From assembly GCA_963747005.1 (NCBI GenBank), contig CAVVDT010000004.1, positions 310,001 to 374,000 on the forward strand: a stretch of 64,000 nt of DNA. The letters run 5' to 3'. Each line of letters begins with the position of its first letter. The stretch's first letter is position 1. The notes below the pieces were generated by a model. It saw only the letters and a list, made by a program, of their open reading frames with translations, had not been told where the DNA came from and searched no databases. The position numbers were made by a program, and so were the translations under genes. Below are positions 31,863 to 39,682 of the stretch, piece after piece. Source of the stretch: CAVVDT01 sp963747005. Lineage in GTDB: Bacteria; Pseudomonadota; Alphaproteobacteria; Rhizobiales; Aestuariivirgaceae.

Positions 31863-33059
31863 TTGGCGCCGATCGCAACACTCGATTCACTCGACCTTTC
31901 AGGCAAGCGCGTGGTCCTGCGCCTCGATCTGAATGTGCCGGTGGACGAGGGCAAGGTGCGCGACGCGACCCGCATCGAGCGGGCGGTGCCGACCATTCGC
32001 GAACTCATCGCCAAGGGGGCATCGCTCGTCATCCTTTCCCACTTCGACCGGCCCAAGGGCAAGGTGGTGCCTTCGATGTCGCTGGCCCCCGTTGCCACAG
32101 CGCTGGCCGACATACTGGGCATGCCGGTGATATTCGTGGCCACCGACTGGCAAGACGACAAGGCGGCCAAGGCGGCGGCCGGCCTCAGGCCCGGCGACGT
32201 GGCGCTGATGGAAAACACCCGCTTTCATCCCGGCGAAGAGGCCAACGACCCCGCCTTTGCCGCGGTGCTGGCCGGGCTTGGCGATCTTTATGTCGACGAT
32301 GCCTTTTCCTGTGCCCATCGCGCCCATGCCTCGACCGAAGGCATCGCCCATCTCCTGCCGGCGGTGGCCGGTCGCGCCATGCAGGCCGAGATCGAGGCCC
32401 TGGAAAAGGCGCTGGAGAGCCCCGAGCGACCCCTGGCGGCCGTTATCGGCGGCGCCAAGATCTCCACCAAGCTCGACCTGATCGGCAATATTTTGGGGTT
32501 GGCCGATACCGTCATCATCGGCGGCGCCATGGCCAACACCTTTCTCGCCGCCACCGGCCGCGAGGTGGGTAAATCGCTGGCGGAACCCGACCTCTACGCC
32601 ACCGCCCGGCAGATCATGCAGGACGCCGCCGATCGCGGCCGCACCCTGGTATTGCCGGTCGATGTGGTGGTCGCCAGACAATTCAAGGCCGGCGCCGCCC
32701 ATCGCAGCACCGGCATCGCCGATGTGGGGTCCGATGAGATGATCCTCGACATCGGCCTCAAATCCATTGCGGCCATCGAGCGCGCCTTTGCCGGCGCCCG
32801 AACCCTGGTGTGGAACGGCCCCTTCGGAGCCTTCGAGATGGTCCCCTTCGATGCCGGCACGGTGGAGACGGCGCAGGCGGCGGCGCGCCTGACCAGAGCC
32901 GGCCGGCTGGTCTCGGTGGCCGGCGGCGGCGATACGGTGGCCGCGTTGAACCATGCCGGCGTTACCGCCGACTTCACCTATGTCTCGACCGCGGGCGGGG
33001 CGTTTCTCGAATGGCTGGAGGGCAAGACATTGCCCGGCGTGGCCGTTCTCAAGGCGTAA
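31863..33059 (+). CDS. pgk: Phosphoglycerate kinase
   Basis: Pgk transfers phosphate from 1,3-bisphosphoglycerate to ADP in glycolysis, and the reverse in gluconeogenesis. The 398-residue product has the signature KRVVLRLDLNVPVDEG (about 14-29), the substrate basic residues in SHFDRPKG and MENTRFHPGE, and the nucleotide motif WNGPFGAFE near 316. The C-terminal GGGDTVAALNHAGV is also present. It starts with TTG at 31863, 5 bp after tkt, so translation is probably coupled. In related genomes a gap gene normally stands between tkt and pgk; here none does. Confidence 0.97.
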   Translation: MAPIATLDSLDLSGKRVVLRLDLNVPVDEGKVRDATRIERAVPTIRELIAKGASLVILSHFDRPKGKVVPSMSLAPVATALADILGMPVIFVATDWQDDKAAKAAAGLRPGDVALMENTRFHPGEEANDPAFAAVLAGLGDLYVDDAFSCAHRAHASTEGIAHLLPAVAGRAMQAEIEALEKALESPERPLAAVIGGAKISTKLDLIGNILGLADTVIIGGAMANTFLAATGREVGKSLAEPDLYATARQIMQDAADRGRTLVLPVDVVVARQFKAGAAHRSTGIADVGSDEMILDIGLKSIAAIERAFAGARTLVWNGPFGAFEMVPFDAGTVETAQAAARLTRAGRLVSVAGGGDTVAALNHAGVTADFTYVSTAGGAFLEWLEGKTLPGVAVLKA

Positions 33060-33123
33060 GTGCTAGACTGAACCTGATGGCCGCAAGCGGGCGTGGCGGC
33101 CGGATCGAACGAGGGTAACGACG

Positions 33124-34152
33124 ATGACGGAAAGACTGGAAGACATCGCCCAGGCGATGGTGGCGAAGGGCAAGGGCCTGCTCGCTGCCGATGAGAGCTC
33201 GGGCACCATCAAGAAGCGTTTCGATGCGATCAACACCGAATCGACCGCCACCAGCCGCCGCGACTATCGGCAATTGCTGTTCTCGGCGCGCGGGGCCATG
33301 AAAAAGCACATCTCCGGCGTCATCCTCTATGATGAAACCATCCGCCAGGAAGCCTTCGACGGCAGCCAGCTGATCGACCTTATCAAGGCTTCGGGCGCCG
33401 TGCCCGGCATCAAGGTCGACGCCGGCGCCAAGTCCATGCCGTTTCATCCCGGCGAAAAGATCACCGAAGGCCTCGACGGGCTGCGCGAACGCCTCATCGA
33501 GTACCACAAGCTCGGCGCCCGCTTCGCCAAGTGGCGCGCCGTCATCGACATCGCCGAGGGACTGCCCACATGGGCTTGCGTCAAGGCCAACGCCCATGCG
33601 CTCGCCCGTTACGCCGCCCTGTGCCAGGAGCAGAAGATCGTCCCCATCGTCGAGCCGGAAGTGCTGATGGACGGGCCGGTCGCCGCCCACGGCATCGAGC
33701 GCTGCTATGAAGTCACCGAATGGGTGCTGAAGACGGTGTTCGCCGAACTCTACGAGGCGCGGATCAACCTCGAAGGCATGGTGCTCAAGCCCAACATGGT
33801 GATCGCCGGCAAGAATGCGGCGAAACAGGCCAAACCCGCCCAAGTGGCCGAATTGACGGTGAAATGCCTGAAGGCCTGCGTGCCCACCGCAGTGCCGGGA
33901 ATCGCCTTCCTCTCGGGCGGCCAGTCGGACGTCCAGGCGACCGAAAACCTGTCGTTGATCAACCAGACGGGTCCGCTGCCGTGGAAGCTCACCTTCTCCT
34001 ACGGACGGGCGTTGCAGGCCGCCGCGCTGAAGGCGTGGGCCGGTAAGGCGGCGAATGTGGAAGCCGCGCAAGCCGCCTTCGCCCACCGGGCCCGCATGAA
34101 CGGCCTTGCCGCCACCGGCAAATGGGAAAAGGCGCTGGAGAAGGCGGCCTGA
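33124..34152 (+). CDS. Fructose-bisphosphate aldolase, class I
   Basis: This aldolase cleaves or forms fructose-1,6-bisphosphate through a lysine Schiff base, without metal. The 342-residue product is of the eukaryote-like class I type. Motifs are KGLLAADESSGTIKKRF (about 17-33), the Schiff-base Lys in EGMVLKPNMV (about 220), and IAFLSGGQSD, which binds phosphate. Rhizobia commonly use this class I enzyme next to pgk. The ATG at 33124 follows GAGGGTAACG. It is the last gene of the tkt-pgk-fba run; the next gene begins 93 bp on. Confidence 0.95.
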   Translation: MTERLEDIAQAMVAKGKGLLAADESSGTIKKRFDAINTESTATSRRDYRQLLFSARGAMKKHISGVILYDETIRQEAFDGSQLIDLIKASGAVPGIKVDAGAKSMPFHPGEKITEGLDGLRERLIEYHKLGARFAKWRAVIDIAEGLPTWACVKANAHALARYAALCQEQKIVPIVEPEVLMDGPVAAHGIERCYEVTEWVLKTVFAELYEARINLEGMVLKPNMVIAGKNAAKQAKPAQVAELTVKCLKACVPTAVPGIAFLSGGQSDVQATENLSLINQTGPLPWKLTFSYGRALQAAALKAWAGKAANVEAAQAAFAHRARMNGLAATGKWEKALEKAA

Positions 34153-34245
34153 ACCGGCTCATGCCACCCGTTCGGCGTCATCGTCGCGCCAGGCACGGAA
34201 GGATGACACGGCGTTTTGGCAGATAAGGGGTTGAACCGGACAGCG

Positions 34246-34836
34246 ATGCCCAAGTGCCGCCTTTTTCTCGTTGTTCCTTCCGGGATGGAATCGGGTGCCG
34301 CCCGGACTTGCTTGCTGGCGGCGCTCGCAGCAGGCGATGTGGCGGCCCTCAAGGTGACAGGCACGGTGTCTCAACAAGAGCGTTTGCTCGATAGCCTCCA
34401 GGCTGTGGCGCAGGATGCCGGTGTGGCCGTTCTGTGCGAGGACGATGTCGACCTGGCAAGCGAGCGCCGCACCGATGGCGTGGAGATCGAGGGCGGCATC
34501 GAGCGCATCGCCGCGATTCGCCGCCGCCTCGGCGCCGATAGCATTGTCGGCGTCCGTTGCGGTACCTCGCGCCATGCCGCCATGGAAATGGCCGAGGCCG
34601 GTGCCGACTATGTGGCACTGGAGGCCGGCGCCGGTAGCAGCGACAGTCTAATCGCCTGGTGGGCGGAACTGTTCACCCTGCACTGCGTAGCCATTCCGGC
34701 ACCCGGCAGTGCGGGCGAGGCCATTGCCGACGGCGCCGACTTCGTGGTCGTGCCGGCTGAAATGTGGGCATCGCCCGAAGCCGCCGGGCGCGAGGCTGCA
34801 GCGCTGATGAAAAGGATTGCGGAGACCACGCCATGA
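34246..34836 (+). CDS. Thiamine-phosphate-synthase-like protein (ThiE/TenI fold)
   Basis: The 196-residue product has the TIM-barrel outline of ThiE/TenI proteins: an N-terminal beta strand (CRLFLVVP), GVAVLCEDDVDLA, TDGVEIEGG, IVGVRCGTSRHAAMEMAEAGADYV, and a C-terminal GADFVVVPAEMW. The canonical pyrophosphate-binding residues of ThiE (for example the SxH and G-S/T loops) are weakly kept. It could therefore be a TenI-like paralogue or a protein of other function. No other thiamine gene lies nearby. The ATG at 34246 is preferred over the TTG at 34216. It overlaps the next gene by 4 bp (ATGA). Confidence 0.7.
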   Translation: MPKCRLFLVVPSGMESGAARTCLLAALAAGDVAALKVTGTVSQQERLLDSLQAVAQDAGVAVLCEDDVDLASERRTDGVEIEGGIERIAAIRRRLGADSIVGVRCGTSRHAAMEMAEAGADYVALEAGAGSSDSLIAWWAELFTLHCVAIPAPGSAGEAIADGADFVVVPAEMWASPEAAGREAAALMKRIAETTP

Positions 34837-35747
34837 GGATGGCTGGATCGATCACTCTGGCCGGCGCATGGCTGGCGCTCTCCGCCCTGCCGCTGGCGGC
34901 GGCGACCTTCGATGAGGCCGCCGCCCTTTATCAGGACAAGGACTACAAGGCCGCCTACGACATTGCATCGGGCCTCGCCAATGCCGGCGATGCCCGCGCC
35001 GAAGCCATGCTCGGCACCATGTTCCAGGACGGCAAGGGCGTGGCAGCGGACCTGGGCCAGGCGATCGACTGGTATACCGCCGCGGCCAAGCAGGGCTATG
35101 TCGACGCCATGTTCGCCCTCTCGACCATCTACCTGGATGGATCGAAAGGCCACTTCGACCGTGCCAAGGCCATCGAGTGGTCGCAAAAGGCCGCCGCTGC
35201 CGGCTACGTGCCGGCCATGCACAATCTCGGCCTCATCTATGCCGGTGGCGCCGGCGGCGAGCCGGACTGGCCCCAGGCCGCCCAGTGGTTCACCAGGGCC
35301 GCCGATAAGGGCTTCGCCCAATCCCAATACAATCTCGGCATCCTCTACGCCGAGGGCAAAGGCATCGACAAGAACCAGGTGAAGGCCGCCGAGTGGTATC
35401 TGCGCGCCGCGCTGCAGGGGCTTTCCGATGCCGCACTGGACTACGGCGTCATGGTGTTTCGCGGCGAAGGGGTGCAGAAGAACGAAAAGATCGGCGCCGA
35501 ATGGCTGCTGGTGGCGGCCCGCCGCGGCAACCCGGTGGCCCAGAACCGGGTGGCGCGCCTCCTGGCGGCCGGGCGCGGCCTCATGGCCGATCCCGTCGAG
35601 GCCATCAAGTGGCACCTGCTGGCCAGCCGCGCCGGACGCAAGGATCCCGAACTCGATGCCATGATGGCAAAGCTCGATCCCGCCCAGCGCGCCGAGGCCG
35701 AAGCCCGAGCCGCCAGGTTCAAGCCCGAGGACAGCAAGGCGAATTGA
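34833..35747 (+). CDS. Exported Sel1-like repeat protein
   Basis: The 304-residue protein has a signal peptide (AGSITLAGAWLALSALPLAAA) and then six to seven Sel1-like TPR repeats of about 36 residues. Examples are AMLGTMFQDGKGVAADLGQAI, YNLGILYAEGKGIDKNQVKAA and ALDYGVMVFRGEGVQKNEKI. Such proteins serve as periplasmic scaffolds for protein contacts. The C-terminal 40 residues are Ala/Arg-rich. It overlaps the ThiE-like gene by ATGA, so the two are co-translated. The partner is unknown. The gap to efp is 153 bp. Confidence 0.9.
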   Translation: MRMAGSITLAGAWLALSALPLAAATFDEAAALYQDKDYKAAYDIASGLANAGDARAEAMLGTMFQDGKGVAADLGQAIDWYTAAAKQGYVDAMFALSTIYLDGSKGHFDRAKAIEWSQKAAAAGYVPAMHNLGLIYAGGAGGEPDWPQAAQWFTRAADKGFAQSQYNLGILYAEGKGIDKNQVKAAEWYLRAALQGLSDAALDYGVMVFRGEGVQKNEKIGAEWLLVAARRGNPVAQNRVARLLAAGRGLMADPVEAIKWHLLASRAGRKDPELDAMMAKLDPAQRAEAEARAARFKPEDSKAN

Positions 35748-35900
35748 TCCGCTCCCGATGATCCGGCGGCCCGGCCGGCGCAGATTTTGAGTGCGCCGCA
35801 GCGCAAGACTTGCTACTAACGCCGCGGCACCAGAAGCCGAGAGCATCGATCAATCGCGCCGGCCTCTGCACGACACGTAAAATCTGACCAAGGTTCAGCA

Positions 35901-36464
35901 ATGAAGATCAACGGCAACGAGATCAAGCCGGGCAACGTCATATTGCACAACGACCAGCTTCTGCTGGCGGTCAAGTGCGATCACGTCAAGCCGGGCAAGG
36001 GCGGCGCCTTCGCCCAGGTGGAACTGCGCGACCTCGTCACCGGCACCAAATACAATGAGCGCTTCCGCTCATCGGAGTCGGTCGAGCGCGTCAGGCTGGA
36101 GCAGAAGGACTATCAGTTCCTCTACGAACAGGGCGACATGCTGGTGTTCATGGACACCGAGAGCTACGAGCAGATCGAACTGGCGCGCGAATTCGTGGGC
36201 GAGCGCGCCGCCTTTCTCCAGGACGGCATGCAAGTGACCGTGGAAAGCTACGATGGCAAGCCTTTGGGCATCTCGCTCCCCGATCAGGTGACGCTCGAAA
36301 TCGTCGAGGCCGATCCGGTGGTCAAGGGCCAGACGGCGTCGTCCTCCTACAAGCCCGCCAAGCTCGAAAACGGCCTGCGCATCATGGTGCCGCCATTCAT
36401 CGGCGCCGGCGAGCGCGTCGTGGTCGACACCAACGAAGTGACCTATATCCGGCGCGCCGAATAG
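35901..36464 (+). CDS. efp: Elongation factor P
   Basis: EF-P relieves ribosome stalling at polyproline stretches. The 187-residue product has the normal three beta-barrel domains. The modifiable lysine of the loop VKPGKGGAF is at about residue 33, the position lysylated by EpmA in species that have it. The C-terminal barrel carries NEVTYIRRAE in its expected place. The ATG at 35901 follows CAAGGTTCAGCA, with a plausible AAGG site. An inositol monophosphatase gene starts 11 bp downstream, so they are probably in one operon. Confidence 0.97.
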   Translation: MKINGNEIKPGNVILHNDQLLLAVKCDHVKPGKGGAFAQVELRDLVTGTKYNERFRSSESVERVRLEQKDYQFLYEQGDMLVFMDTESYEQIELAREFVGERAAFLQDGMQVTVESYDGKPLGISLPDQVTLEIVEADPVVKGQTASSSYKPAKLENGLRIMVPPFIGAGERVVVDTNEVTYIRRAE

Positions 36465-36475
36465 GGTCTGTTGAG

Positions 36476-37273
36476 ATGTCAGCCTCCCCGACGATTACCG
36501 TGATGGTCAACGCGGCCCGCAAGGCCAGCCGCGCCATCCGGCGCGACTTCGGCGAGGTGGAAAACCTGCAGGTTTCCCTCAAAGGTCCCGCCAACTTCGT
36601 CACCCGCACCGACAAGCGGGTCGAGGACATGCTATTCGAGGAACTGAAGAAAGCGCGGCCGACCTTCGGTTTTCTCATGGAGGAATCGGGGCAAAAGGCC
36701 GGCAGCGATGTCGAGCACCGCTGGATCGTCGATCCCATCGACGGCACCACCAACTTCATCCACGGCATTGCCCATTTCGCCATCTCCATTGCGCTGGAGC
36801 GGGCTGGCGAGATCATCGCCGCCGTCGTCTACAATCCCATCATCGACGAGACGTTCACCGCCGAGCGCGGCCGCGGCGCTTTCTTCAACGACCGCCGCCG
36901 TCTGCGGGTCGCTGCCCGGCGCTCCCTCGGCGATGCCATCATCGCCTGCGGCATCCCCCATCTCGGTCGCGGCGACCATGAGCGCTTTCGCCGCGAGATG
37001 AGCGAGGTCCAGTCTGCCGCCGCCGGTCTCAGGCGCTTCGGGGCAGCCAGCCTCGACCTGTGCTGGGTGGCCGCCGGCCGTGTCGATGGCTATTGGGAGC
37101 GCGGCCTGGAACCCTGGGACATCGCCGCCGGTGTGCTTATCGTGCGCGAGGCGGGCGGCATCGTCGGCGACATCGACGGCAAGCCCGATGTCCTCAAGAC
37201 CGGCAATGTGATGGCCGGCAATGACGAGATCTGCAAGCAACTGGGCCAGCGCCTGGCGGCTGCCGCCGGCTAG
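36476..37273 (+). CDS. Inositol monophosphatase family protein (SuhB-like)
   Basis: This 265-residue Mg-dependent phosphatase has the three family motifs: the metal Glu in FGFLMEESG (about 62-70), DPIDGTTNFIHG (about 84-95), and the C-terminal WDIAAGVLIVREAGG (about 215-229). Family members dephosphorylate inositol phosphates, NADP or fructose-1,6-bisphosphate. SuhB also acts in rRNA transcription. Which of these applies cannot be told. It lies 11 bp after efp, an arrangement I recall from other Hyphomicrobiales. Confidence 0.92.
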   Translation: MSASPTITVMVNAARKASRAIRRDFGEVENLQVSLKGPANFVTRTDKRVEDMLFEELKKARPTFGFLMEESGQKAGSDVEHRWIVDPIDGTTNFIHGIAHFAISIALERAGEIIAAVVYNPIIDETFTAERGRGAFFNDRRRLRVAARRSLGDAIIACGIPHLGRGDHERFRREMSEVQSAAAGLRRFGAASLDLCWVAAGRVDGYWERGLEPWDIAAGVLIVREAGGIVGDIDGKPDVLKTGNVMAGNDEICKQLGQRLAAAAG

Positions 37274-37360
37274 CGACCGTGCGCCGCGCAACACTGGTGA
37301 CAGGCGGGCCGGATCGGGTAATCTCCGGGTACAGGAAACCGCCTGGCGGAAAGTGAGACC

Positions 37361-38440
37361 ATGGCCGAAGGCAACGACATCAACATTCTCGCCCAGCCGC
37401 GCGTCTATCTGGTGCGGATGCTGGTGTTCATTCTGCTGGTAGCCATTCTGGCGGCGGTCCTCTACCCGCAGTTCCGCCATGCCTTCCTGGCCAATCCCGG
37501 TCTCAACGGCCTCATCATCCTTACCCTGCTGCTGGGCATCGCCTATGGCTTCCGCATGGTCTGGCGGCTGTTTCCCGAGGTGAACTGGATCAACAGTTTC
37601 CGCATCGCCGATCCGGGTCTGGAGATCGCCCATACGCCGCGCCTGCTGGGACCCATGGCGACCCTGTTGCGCGATCGCCAGGGCGCCACCATCCTGTCGC
37701 CGCTGTCGATGCGCTCATTGCTCGATTCCCTCGCCTCGCGCCTCGATGAGGCCCGCGACATCTCGCGCTACCTGATCGGCCTGCTCATCTTCCTGGGCCT
37801 GCTCGGCACCTTCTGGGGCCTGTTGCAGACGGTCACTTCGGTGGGCGACGCCATCAAGGCGCTCGATGTGACGGTGGGCGAGTCCGGCACCATCTTCGAA
37901 CAGCTCAAGTCCGGCCTGCAGGCCCCGCTGGCCGGCATGGGCACATCGTTCTCCTCCTCGCTGTTCGGTCTTGCCGGCTCGCTGGTGCTGGGCTTTCTCG
38001 ACCTGCAGGCGAGCCAGGCCCAGAACCGCTTCTACAACGAACTCGAAGACTGGCTGTCGTCGATCACCGATATCGCCGCCGGCGACTCGGGCCAGCTTTC
38101 GGTGCCGCAATATCTGCGCATGGACATGTCGAACGTGCAGCGCGGCATCGAGCGCATGAACCGGACGCTTGAAGACGCCCTTTCCGAGCCGGCCAGCGTG
38201 GGCTCGAGCGAGGAGAATTCCGCCGCCCTCGACAAGCTCGCCGGCGCGGTGGAAGACCTCGTGCACCAGATGCGCGAGGAACACCGCATGGTGCGCCATC
38301 TGGCCCAGTCGCAGGCCGACCAGAACGCCGAACTTCGCCGCGCCCTCACCGGCCAGCAGGGCCGCGCGCCCGCCGCTCCGACCGCCGCCTCCGGCCGCCT
38401 GCGCGCCAGCGTGCGTCCGCCGCGGCGTCCGGAGGACTGA
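37361..38440 (+). CDS. MotA/TolQ/ExbB-like membrane protein
   Basis: The 359-residue protein has four membrane segments: about 19-40, 48-66, 134-160 and 190-213. The ExbB-type core is IGLLIFLGLLGTFWGLLQTV and GMGTSFSSSLFGLAGSLVLG, which resemble proton-channel helices. The C-terminal third (about 245-359) is soluble and rich in Ala/Arg/Pro, with a short coiled coil. It overlaps the next gene, an OmpA-like partner, by 1 bp (TGATG). The pair looks like a stator unit related to MotAB or TolQR that uses the proton gradient on peptidoglycan. Its cellular task is not known to me. Confidence 0.85.
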   Translation: MAEGNDINILAQPRVYLVRMLVFILLVAILAAVLYPQFRHAFLANPGLNGLIILTLLLGIAYGFRMVWRLFPEVNWINSFRIADPGLEIAHTPRLLGPMATLLRDRQGATILSPLSMRSLLDSLASRLDEARDISRYLIGLLIFLGLLGTFWGLLQTVTSVGDAIKALDVTVGESGTIFEQLKSGLQAPLAGMGTSFSSSLFGLAGSLVLGFLDLQASQAQNRFYNELEDWLSSITDIAAGDSGQLSVPQYLRMDMSNVQRGIERMNRTLEDALSEPASVGSSEENSAALDKLAGAVEDLVHQMREEHRMVRHLAQSQADQNAELRRALTGQQGRAPAAPTAASGRLRASVRPPRRPED

Positions 38441-39471
38441 TGGCGCTCTCTCGCCGGCGCTCGCGCTCGCAGGAGCAAGGCAATTACTGGCCCGGCTTCG
38501 TCGACGCCATGGCGCAGCTCCTGCTGGTCATCACGTTCCTTCTGTCGGTGTTCATGATCGCCCAGTTCCTGCTCGCCCGCCAGCTCACCGGCCAAGACAC
38601 CGTCTTGTCGCGGCTGCGCACCCAGATCGCCGAACTGACCAACCAGCTGGCGCTGGAGAAGGCCTCCAAGTCGGAACTCGAAATCACCCTTGCGGCCATC
38701 ACCGACGACCTCAAGGCGGCACGCGAGCAGACCTCGCGGCTGCAGGGCCTGTTCGACAGCCAGAAGAACGAGTCCGGTTCGGCCACCGCCCGTATCGCCG
38801 CGCTGCAGGGCGAGATCGACAAGCAGAAGTCGCTATCGGCCGATGCCCTTGCCCAGGTCGAACTGCTCAACCAGCAGATCGCCGCCCTGCGACGCCAGAT
38901 CGGCGCCCTCAACGAGGCCCTGCAAGCGGCCGAGGCGCGCGACCAGAACTCCAAGACGGTGATCGCCGATCTCGGCCGCCGCCTCAACGCCGCGCTGGCC
39001 CAACGGGTGCAGGAACTGACCCGCTACCGTTCGGAATTCTTCGGGCGCCTGCGCCGCATTCTTGCCAATCGCACCGATATCCGGGTGGTGGGCGACCGCT
39101 TCGTGTTCCAGTCCGAGGTGCTGTTTCCCAAGGGTTCCGCCGATATCAGCCCGGCCGGCCAGCAGGAACTCGCCAAGCTGGGCACTGCCGTCAAGCAACT
39201 CGAAGGCGAGATACCGCCCGACCTGGAGTGGGTGCTCAGGGTGGACGGCCATACCGACAACGACCCCATCAATACCCCGCAGTTTCCTTCCAACTGGGAG
39301 CTGTCGGCAGCCCGCGCCATCGCCGTGGTGCGTTACCTGATCACCCTGGGCGTCGCGCCCCAGCATCTGATGGCCGCCGGTTTCGGCGAATTCCAGCCCA
39401 TCGATACCGGCGACACGCCGGAAGCCAAGGCCCGCAACCGCCGCATCGAGCTCAAGCTGACGCAGCGCTGA
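38440..39471 (+). CDS. OmpA/MotB-like peptidoglycan-binding protein
   Basis: The 343-residue protein has one N-terminal membrane anchor (FVDAMAQLLLVITFLLSVFM, with an Asp at the start as in MotB-type stators). A long coiled coil follows (about 50-185, Gln/Leu/Glu-rich). The C-terminal OmpA-like domain (about 205-340) has VLFPKGSADISPAGQQEL, the peptidoglycan-binding VDGHTDNDPINTPQFPSNWEL and KARNRRIELKL. Together with the preceding ExbB/MotA-like gene it forms a probable energised envelope complex. The 1-bp overlap indicates coupled translation and equal dosage. Confidence 0.88.
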   Translation: MALSRRRSRSQEQGNYWPGFVDAMAQLLLVITFLLSVFMIAQFLLARQLTGQDTVLSRLRTQIAELTNQLALEKASKSELEITLAAITDDLKAAREQTSRLQGLFDSQKNESGSATARIAALQGEIDKQKSLSADALAQVELLNQQIAALRRQIGALNEALQAAEARDQNSKTVIADLGRRLNAALAQRVQELTRYRSEFFGRLRRILANRTDIRVVGDRFVFQSEVLFPKGSADISPAGQQELAKLGTAVKQLEGEIPPDLEWVLRVDGHTDNDPINTPQFPSNWELSAARAIAVVRYLITLGVAPQHLMAAGFGEFQPIDTGDTPEAKARNRRIELKLTQR

Positions 39472-39534
39472 GACGAAGCGCCGCCCCGTCCACCGTCGCC
39501 CGTCAACCCGTTACGCCGTGCCTTGACCATGCGG

Positions 39535-39605
39535 TCCATTCCGCCAGGGCCTCAGCCAGCCGCGAGGCAATCGGAATGGATGCCGGTATCAGGTACCGGC
39601 ATGAC
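39535..39605. repeat. Dispersed palindromic repeat, copy 2
   Basis: tccattccg (39535-39543) pairs with cggaatgga (39572-39580), and atgccggta (39580-39588) pairs perfectly with taccggcat (39594-39602). The architecture matches the repeat at 14481-14576. It lies between the ends of two convergent genes and may serve as their transcript end. The rest of 39472-39682 holds nothing I recognise. Confidence 0.7.
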
Positions 39606-39682
39606 GAAGGAGCGCAATGGCTATAGCTCCTCCAGCCCATTCCAGCCCGCCCATCGGCGCGAGGCGTGCAGCGCCCCCCGGG

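Noticed and set aside
38169..39626. Plus-strand frame of 485 codons overlapping the OmpA-like gene in another frame
   Set aside because: Pro/Arg-rich low-complexity translation, while the other frame encodes a clear OmpA domain.
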